A DNA stretch of 9,647 bases from Candidatus Amesbacteria bacterium RBG_19FT_COMBO_48_16. Its GTDB lineage: Bacteria > Patescibacteriota > Microgenomatia > CAZETR01 > Amesbacteraceae. The translations under genes were made by a program, and so were the position numbers. Below, piece after piece: positions 5,628 through 9,647 of the stretch (position 1 is the stretch's first letter; the number at the start of each line of letters is the position of its first letter). The DNA lies in NCBI GenBank assembly GCA_001775555.1, contig MEXE01000013.1, positions 20,636 to 30,282 on the forward strand, read 5' to 3'. The notes under the pieces were generated by a model. It had not been told where the DNA came from. It worked only from the letters and a program-made list of their open reading frames with translations, and made no database searches.

Positions 5628-6764
5628 TTAAAGATGAATTAATTTGTAACCGGCATTTTTGACGGTAATGAGTTGGAAGGGGGATGAAGGAGATAATTTA
5701 TTCCTAAGTCGGGAAATCGCTTTGTCGATGGCCCAATCCGAATATTTTTCCAACCATTGTTTCCCCCATAATATTTGAGCGATGTCATCCCGGGAAACAA
5801 GGTTTTCGGTTTTGGATCTGAAAAACTGTAAAAGCTGATGGTCCTGAGCAGTAAGCCGGGATTTGAAGAGGAGGTTGCCAAATGTTTCGGGAGGAGAGAA
5901 ATCAGACAATAAGGCGACCAATGGACTGGTGGAGGGAATATATGTCCGTTGGGGCAGCAGATCAGTTAAGATGGTTTGAATCCGGGGGTGGTTTTGAATA
6001 GATTTTCGGTCGAGTGGGGAGTGGCTGAGGGAAAGCCAGATTAGGGGTTTGATCAGTCCGGCTAAACCAGCGGCAAAATTGATAATTTGTGATATTTGAG
6101 ACGGGTTAAGGTGCTGGCGATAAAGCTGGGTAAAGCGATTAATGGAATATCTGGCTTCGGTCTTGGTGAATAAGGCGAAATCAAAGATATTTTCGTGCAA
6201 ATAAGATTTGAGGGGAGGGTAGAAATCACAGGGTGAAAATCCGTAAGGGGTGACAAAGAAAAAATTAACCAGACAAGGAAGAGAATGCTGTCCGGTTTCG
6301 AATACGGATTTTAAGGCCAGACCGGCCGTAAACGGAAGCTGTTGCCAAAGACTGTGGTGGTCAATAATGATAGTTAAGGGTCGGGAGATTTGGGATTTCA
6401 GATGAGTGAGAAGTGTGAATTCGTCGGTGGAATTTAATAACGACGCACCTGGGTTTAATTGTGACAAGATAAGCCGGTAGAGATTGACGGATGTAGGGGA
6501 AGCCAGAGATTCGGGATGCAAATATACCAGTTGTCTTTGAGTAAATTTAGCCGAAAGGTGCTGATCGGAGAGAATGAACTGCAGCAGGGAGGAAACTCCG
6601 GAGTGGGGCAAGCGGCATAAAGTAACGTTTGACCCCTGATTAAGCAGAGAAAATACCGGGTCAAAACGACGGTGAAGATCGGTCGGGGGTAGTGGATAAG
6701 TGTAGTCCACGGTATTTTGCGGCAGGAGAAAGCGAATTGTAAGATCTTTGAAGCTAATAGTCAA
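5628..6764 (-). CDS. Degenerate P-loop ATPase with C-terminal OmpR/PhoB-type winged helix (transcription regulator)
   Basis: A 378-residue two-part protein. Residues about 36-230 look like an AAA/STAND-type P-loop domain. The Walker A region is RLPHSGVSSLLQF (51-63), in which the lysine is replaced by Val57. The Walker B region is LTIIIDHHSLW (130-140), with Asp136 but no following acid. Nucleotide hydrolysis is therefore probably weak or absent. Residues about 304-378 match the OmpR/PhoB DNA-binding domain (LTAQDHQLLQFF, LVSRDDIAQILW, a recognition-helix segment AIDKAISRLRNKL, then ITVKNAGYKLI forming the wing). Putting this domain at the C-terminus of an ATPase differs from SARP regulators, where it is N-terminal. 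The only furthest start is TTG 6764, since a stop lies just upstream; a GTG at residue 19 is the alternative. The phased repeat array at 6758-6805 overlaps the start and suggests autoregulation. Confidence 0.78.
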   Translation of the reverse strand: MTISFKDLTIRFLLPQNTVDYTYPLPPTDLHRRFDPVFSLLNQGSNVTLCRLPHSGVSSLLQFILSDQHLSAKFTQRQLVYLHPESLASPTSVNLYRLILSQLNPGASLLNSTDEFTLLTHLKSQISRPLTIIIDHHSLWQQLPFTAGLALKSVFETGQHSLPCLVNFFFVTPYGFSPCDFYPPLKSYLHENIFDFALFTKTEARYSINRFTQLYRQHLNPSQISQIINFAAGLAGLIKPLIWLSLSHSPLDRKSIQNHPRIQTILTDLLPQRTYIPSTSPLVALLSDFSPPETFGNLLFKSRLTAQDHQLLQFFRSKTENLVSRDDIAQILWGKQWLEKYSDWAIDKAISRLRNKLSPSSPFQLITVKNAGYKLIHL

Positions 6765-6805
6765 ATATAGTCAGGTTGAGTCAGGTAAGAGTCCGATGGG
6801 GGTCA
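6758..6805. promoter_or_regulatory. Five helically phased AGTC/GGTC repeats: probable operator of the divergent region
   Basis: The core AGTC begins at 6759, 6769, 6779 and 6790, and a variant GGTC at 6801, giving steps of 10, 10, 11 and 11 bp. Extended copies read TAGTCA, TAGTCA, GAGTCA, GAGTCC, GGTCA. Same-orientation sites one helical turn apart are the known binding layout of OmpR/PhoB-family winged helices, such as the pho box. The gene that starts here encodes exactly such a domain. Binding would cover the minus-strand start and could also control the plus-strand gene at 6840. Confidence 0.65.
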
Positions 6806-6839
6806 AGTAAGAAAAAGAAAGAAGAGGAAAATAAGGCTG

Positions 6840-7370
6840 ATGGCATCAGATGTAATTGAATTGAGAAGGCGAGTTACTACCCGGAAGGAGGGCATGCCTA
6901 CCTTAGTGGAGCTGACTCGATTTGAGATAGAGGATGGGTATGGGGTATGCAGGTTTGATAAAGAAGCTAAACAGGTAGTCCGGAATGATGTGGATGATCC
7001 TGTAGCTAAAAAGTTATTGAAAGAGCTAGGAGTTGAGAGTATAAGTACAGGCTGGATGATAGTGGATACTCCTGCTGCGGTGTGCGTTCACGGACTGTTT
7101 GGTGAAAGGGAGAAGGGGGAAGTCGAGGTTTTGGATTTTTCCTATTCCAGGGATAAATGGGGGAAACCCGGTCGAAGGACTGTAGCACGGAGAGAACAAG
7201 GAGGTGTAGTATGTGTGCAAAGGGAGGATGTGGCTATAGAGGGGGGAGTAAATGTGACAAATACTACTGAGTTACGTTGGGGTAGGGAGGATAAAATAAG
7301 AGAAATGGGGAGAAGTGAGCAAAAAGATCAGGTGGTGAAGATGGAGCGGAAAAAAGTGAAGATTATTTGA
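6840..7370 (+). CDS. Unknown charged soluble protein, divergent from the regulator operon
   Basis: A 176-residue protein with no recognised domain, membrane segment or signal. The first ~110 residues look folded, with alternating strand-like segments (GYGVCRFDKEAKQVV, GWMIVDTPAAVCVHGLF, GEVEVLDFSYSRD). From about 111 on it is rich in Arg, Lys and Glu and is probably disordered or nucleic-acid binding. ATG 6840 is the first in frame. Upstream is a purine-rich stretch (6806-6836) with AGAGG 12 nt away and AAGG 3 nt away, neither ideally spaced, and no good -10 box. It shares its 75-bp upstream gap with the ATPase/winged-helix gene and the repeat array, so it is a candidate target of that regulator. 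Confidence 0.65.
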   Translation: MASDVIELRRRVTTRKEGMPTLVELTRFEIEDGYGVCRFDKEAKQVVRNDVDDPVAKKLLKELGVESISTGWMIVDTPAAVCVHGLFGEREKGEVEVLDFSYSRDKWGKPGRRTVARREQGGVVCVQREDVAIEGGVNVTNTTELRWGREDKIREMGRSEQKDQVVKMERKKVKII

Positions 7371-7399
7371 GGTGAAGCGACAGAATTGTTATAGGCCTT

Positions 7400-7428
7400 T
7401 TGACAAGTGGAAGCTAATTTTGCATACT
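7400..7428 (+). promoter_or_regulatory. Promoter deciding the start of the membrane protein gene
   Basis: A consensus -35 TTGACA (7400-7405), a 17-bp spacer and a -10-like CATACT (7423-7428, 4 of 6 matches). Expected transcription start is about 7435, so an upstream GTG at 7407 would not be in the mRNA. ATG 7437 would follow a leader of only 1-2 nt. Confidence 0.6.
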
Positions 7429-7436
7429 GGGTGGTG

Positions 7437-8024
7437 ATGAAGTTGGGGTGGAGAATACCCAGGGTGAACGTAAAGATAAATCCGGGGGCGGGGTGGAGGG
7501 TGGTGGCTCCGGTGTTGATAATCGTTTTGATCAGGCTAATCAGACAGATCGGACTAATCGGGGATTGGAGGATGTGGGCGGGTAATCTGGTGCTGGTTGC
7601 GGGGTGGGTGATCGGGTGGCTGTTAGTTGAAGGGGACCATTTATTGTACGCGCTGGCGTGCGACCCGGCCAATCCGACCTGCAGCATGGTAAAAACGTAT
7701 TTGCAAAAGCGGCAGTGGAAAGCGGCCTGGGAAGCTTTGGAGAAAACGAAGGCGGAGAGAACTAAACTGCCGATAAAAAATATGCTGACGGCGCTGGTAG
7801 TAGCAGGGGTGGGTATTTGGGTTGTGACCTCGTCGGGGAGCTTTTTGGGAGCAGGTGTGGTATTGGGGTTGGGAGTGAGATTATTGTGGGAGATGCTGAC
7901 GGACGAAGATTACCGGAAGTGGTATTGGGTGTTTGCCCGGCCCTTTTCCGAAATAGAACATCGGGGATTGGTGGCGGCACTGATAGTGGCGATGGCGGTG
8001 CAGATTTTGACGGTGATAAGATAG
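7437..8024 (+). CDS. Polytopic membrane protein of unknown function (EGDH motif)
   Basis: A 195-residue integral membrane protein. Hydrophobic segments lie at about 20-42, 47-66, 116-150 (probably two helices) and 178-194. A cytosolic-looking charged segment at about 84-114 (KTYLQKRQWKAAWEALEKTKAERTK) separates the halves. The end of the second helix carries GWLLVEGDHLLY (60-71), a motif recalled from unnamed CPR membrane proteins. The histidine and acidic residues at that membrane edge may be functional. ATG 7437 is chosen over GTG 7407 on promoter position. It is followed 7 nt later by a ZIP transporter gene and probably shares its transcript. A link to metal handling is only inferred from this neighbour. 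Confidence 0.78.
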   Translation: MKLGWRIPRVNVKINPGAGWRVVAPVLIIVLIRLIRQIGLIGDWRMWAGNLVLVAGWVIGWLLVEGDHLLYALACDPANPTCSMVKTYLQKRQWKAAWEALEKTKAERTKLPIKNMLTALVVAGVGIWVVTSSGSFLGAGVVLGLGVRLLWEMLTDEDYRKWYWVFARPFSEIEHRGLVAALIVAMAVQILTVIR

Positions 8025-8031
8025 ACAAAAG

Positions 8032-8787
8032 ATGAGTTTGCTGGGGTTGATAATTTTCTGGTCGTTTATAGGGAGTGTGGCCAGTTTTTTGGGAGCGCTG
8101 GCGCTGGTGGGCAGGGAAAAGCCGTTTACACATGCACAGACGCTGCTGATTATTTCGTTTGCGGCGGGAGTGCTGTTGTCCGCGGTGTTTTTTGATCTGT
8201 TGCCTGAGGCGGCACAGCATGCAGGGGGAGTGGCATGGGGAGCGGTCCTGGCAGGAATTGTGTTTTTGTTTTTGTCGGAAAAGACTCTTTTTTGGTTTCA
8301 TCATCATGAGGAAGAGTACGAGGGAGGAGAGGAGACGCCATTGTTAATTACGATAGGCGACACGATCCATAATTTTATTGATGGAGTAGCAATTGCCGCG
8401 GCGTTTATGGTGGCGGTGCCGGCAGGGATTGTGACGGCGCTGGCGGTGGCCGCGCATGAGATACCCCACGAAATAGCCGATTTCGGACTGCTGTTATCTA
8501 AAGGCTGGAGCAGGACAAAAACTATCGCGGTGAATATCGGAAGTGCGGCCAGTTCGCTGTTGGGAGCGGTGTTGTTGTACGCGATGGGTGATCGGGTGGA
8601 GATGTGGTTGCCGCATCTGATGTCTTTTGCGGCCGGAATGTTTGTGTATCTGGCGTGTTCGGATCTAATTCCGGAATTGCATCATTGCCATGGGGAGGAA
8701 TGTGAGCTGAAGAATAGTTGGTGGCAGATACCGGTGTTTCTTTTGGGAATAATGGTGGTGTGGGGATTGGTGAGGGTGTTGGAGTAG
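8032..8787 (+). CDS. ZIP-family divalent metal transporter
   Basis: Imports divalent metals such as zinc, iron or manganese across the cytoplasmic membrane. The 251 residues contain the expected eight hydrophobic segments and both halves of the binuclear metal site: HNFIDG at 113-118 in helix 4 and HEIPHE at 142-147 in helix 5. A histidine/acid loop, FHHHEEEYEGGEE (89-101), lies before helix 4, as is common in the family. A second potential metal-binding loop HHCHGEEC (217-224) sits near the C-terminus. Start ATG 8032 gives a clean first helix. It lies 7 nt after the upstream membrane protein gene with no promoter of its own. The substrate cannot be told from the sequence. Confidence 0.93.
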   Translation: MSLLGLIIFWSFIGSVASFLGALALVGREKPFTHAQTLLIISFAAGVLLSAVFFDLLPEAAQHAGGVAWGAVLAGIVFLFLSEKTLFWFHHHEEEYEGGEETPLLITIGDTIHNFIDGVAIAAAFMVAVPAGIVTALAVAAHEIPHEIADFGLLLSKGWSRTKTIAVNIGSAASSLLGAVLLYAMGDRVEMWLPHLMSFAAGMFVYLACSDLIPELHHCHGEECELKNSWWQIPVFLLGIMVVWGLVRVLE

Positions 8788-8790
8788 TCA

Positions 8791-8820
8791 TTGATTGTGA
8801 TTCGGGGTTTGTGATATAAA
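8791..8820 (+). promoter_or_regulatory. Promoter of the thioredoxin gene
   Basis: TTGATT (8791-8796, 4 of 6), an 18-bp spacer and TATAAA (8815-8820) preceded by TGA, which gives an extended -10. The expected start near 8827 leaves a leader of about 4 nt before ATG 8831. Confidence 0.6.
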
Positions 8821-8830
8821 ACTACGTGTT

Positions 8831-9151
8831 ATGGCAGTAGTTCATTTGACGAAAGAGGATTTTGAAGAGAAGACAAAGACGGGCTGGTCGATGGTGGATT
8901 TTTGGGCCGAGTGGTGCGGACCGTGCAAAATGGCTGCACCGGTGATTGAGGAATTGGCTACGGAATATGACGGAAAAGTGCTGGTGGCCAAAGTGGACGT
9001 GGATGCGCACGCAGAGCTGGCGGGTAAATTTTCGGTAATGAGTATTCCGACTGTGATTTTGCTAAGGGACGGGAAGGAAGTAGCCCGGCAGGTGGGGTTT
9101 GCGGGTAGAGCGGGTTATGTGCAACTCCTGACTAAAGCGGGAGTTGCCTAG
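8831..9151 (+). CDS. trxA: Thioredoxin
   Basis: A cytosolic dithiol-disulfide reductant. The 106 residues match the usual length. The active site is WCGPC (28-32), the buried aspartate is Asp23 and the cis-proline is Pro73 in SIPT. The DGKEV turn and the closing helix are present. There is no signal peptide, so it acts in the cytoplasm. The gene has its own promoter and is followed by a membrane-anchored cysteine-rich protein and a probable thioredoxin reductase. This suggests a reductase-thioredoxin-target set. Confidence 0.96.
   Translation: MAVVHLTKEDFEEKTKTGWSMVDFWAEWCGPCKMAAPVIEELATEYDGKVLVAKVDVDAHAELAGKFSVMSIPTVILLRDGKEVARQVGFAGRAGYVQLLTKAGVA
9121..9147 (+). terminator. Hairpin over the end of trxA
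   Basis: GCAACTCC (9121-9128) pairs with GGAGTTGC (9140-9147), an 8-bp stem with an 11-nt loop, ending one base before the stop codon. No T-run follows, so it is a poor intrinsic terminator. It may slow or stabilise the 3' end instead. Confidence 0.35.
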
Positions 9152-9178
9152 CCGGACAGTAGGATCACGGTTTTGGAG

Positions 9179-9184
9179 TACAAT
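9179..9184 (+). promoter_or_regulatory. -10 box of the eight-cysteine protein gene
   Basis: TACAAT (5 of 6 matches) ends 11 nt before ATG 9195, predicting a leader of about 4 nt. No clear -35 element is seen. Confidence 0.45.
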
Positions 9185-9194
9185 TAGGTAAGCG

Positions 9195-9563
9195 ATGATT
9201 GAAAATGACATGACACCAAATGATGCGGTGGCTGAAAGATGGGATAAAGGCAACTCGGGCAAGATGATTTTGGCGGGGTTATTGGTGGCAGGAGTGTTGT
9301 TGGGAGTGGTATGGGTGAGATTGAGGGGGGGGAGAGCCGGAAGTGGCGGGGAAACTGGGGGTGCGGCGAAAGAGTGTGTGGTGACAGGATGTAACGGAGA
9401 AATTTGCGAGGAGAAAAAAACCGATCAAACAGCGAGTATTTGCGTGCTGTTGCCGGAAGCCCAGTGTTATAAGACAGCTAAGTGTGAGCAGCAGAGGAAT
9501 GGCCAGTGCGGGTGGACACAGACGGAAGAATTGAAAGAGTGCATTGAGAAGAGTAAATTGTGA
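9195..9563 (+). CDS. Membrane-anchored eight-cysteine protein
   Basis: The 122 residues form a short polar N-terminus (1-23), one hydrophobic helix (about 24-41), a basic RLRGGR stretch, a Gly/Ser linker and a cysteine-rich domain. The domain has eight cysteines at 61, 66, 71, 83, 91, 97, 105 and 116. With its CVVTGCNGEIC and AKCEQQRNGQCGWTQTEEL segments it resembles the eight-cysteine-cluster domain of unknown function seen in other bacteria; this is recalled, not searched. An outward domain with four disulfides would be expected. Yet the positive charges just after the helix and the net negative N-terminus favour the opposite topology by the positive-inside rule. Position between trxA and a probable trxB makes it a candidate redox partner. 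In-frame ATGs at 9210 and 9264 are alternatives. Confidence 0.75.
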   Translation: MIENDMTPNDAVAERWDKGNSGKMILAGLLVAGVLLGVVWVRLRGGRAGSGGETGGAAKECVVTGCNGEICEEKKTDQTASICVLLPEAQCYKTAKCEQQRNGQCGWTQTEELKECIEKSKL

Positions 9564-9570
9564 GGGAGTG

Positions 9571-9647
9571 ATGGATAAACTTAGTGATGTGATTATTATG
9601 GGGAGCGGGCCGGCAGGACTGACCGCGGCATTGTATACGGCTAGGGC
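9571..9647 (+). CDS. trxB: Probable thioredoxin reductase, N-terminal fragment (continues outside window)
   Basis: Only 25 complete codons are present: MDKLSDVIIMGSGPAGLTAALYTAR. This is a beta strand followed by the FAD-binding GxGxxG motif (GSGPAG, 11-16) and helix, as at the start of thioredoxin reductases and related flavoproteins. The family reduces thioredoxin with NADPH. The neighbouring trxA supports this choice over other flavin oxidoreductases, but the CxxC site lies beyond the window. GAGG at 9562-9565 sits 5 nt before the ATG, one of the few plausible ribosome sites here. It starts 7 nt after the eight-cysteine gene, indicating one transcript. Confidence 0.8.
   Translation, partial: MDKLSDVIIMGSGPAGLTAALYTAR

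Noticed and set aside
7407..7436. GTG start for the membrane protein
   Set aside because: It sits between the -35 and -10 boxes of a good promoter whose transcript would begin near ATG 7437.
7762..8307. A 181-codon minus-strand open frame across the membrane protein and ZIP genes
   Set aside because: It is a shadow of two well-supported plus-strand genes, with low-complexity Gln/Lys/Pro sequence and no start signals.

Overview
The window most resembles a Candidate Phyla Radiation bacterium (Patescibacteria, probably the Microgenomates side). This is inferred from gene families and style, not from a marker RNA. The supporting signs are an archaeal-type ATP-dependent DNA ligase beside ordinary bacterial housekeeping genes, several small proteins of the kind seen in CPR genomes, almost no usable Shine-Dalgarno motifs, and repeated placement of -10 boxes immediately before start codons (leaderless or nearly leaderless transcription). 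There is a strong G-over-C excess on the plus strand. It persists through the two minus-strand genes, so it looks replication-linked rather than transcription-linked.

Layout. 1-358: 3' end of a probable Fic-family protein. 366-551: a two-helix membrane microprotein. 596-2320: DNA ligase. 2381-3343: a DUF4870-like membrane protein abutting protein-L-isoaspartate methyltransferase (pcm). 3362-3598: an unknown 78-residue protein. 3606-4136: peptidyl-tRNA hydrolase (pth). 4138-4276: a compact palindrome-rich element bounded by 7-bp direct repeats. 4281-4547: a small unknown protein. 6764-4540, minus strand: a two-gene operon encoding a degenerate P-loop ATPase with a C-terminal OmpR/PhoB-type winged helix, followed 2 nt later by a probable nucleotidyltransferase-fold protein. 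6758-6805: five AGTC/GGTC half-sites at 10-11 bp steps at the head of that operon, in the gap shared with a divergent unknown gene (6840-7370). 7437-8787: a polytopic membrane protein and a ZIP-family metal transporter. 8831-9647: thioredoxin, a membrane-anchored eight-cysteine protein, and the start of a probable thioredoxin reductase.

How parts may work together. The ATPase/winged-helix protein, its nucleotidyltransferase-like partner, the phased repeat array and the divergent gene look like one self-contained regulatory module; no described system with this layout is known to me. The thioredoxin, eight-cysteine protein and reductase form a redox cluster. Ligase, pcm and pth are unrelated housekeeping genes. 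All three carry short AT-rich tracts with a 7-nt period that add or replace codons at variable positions without breaking the frame, apparently a dispersed heptamer micro-repeat tolerated inside core genes.
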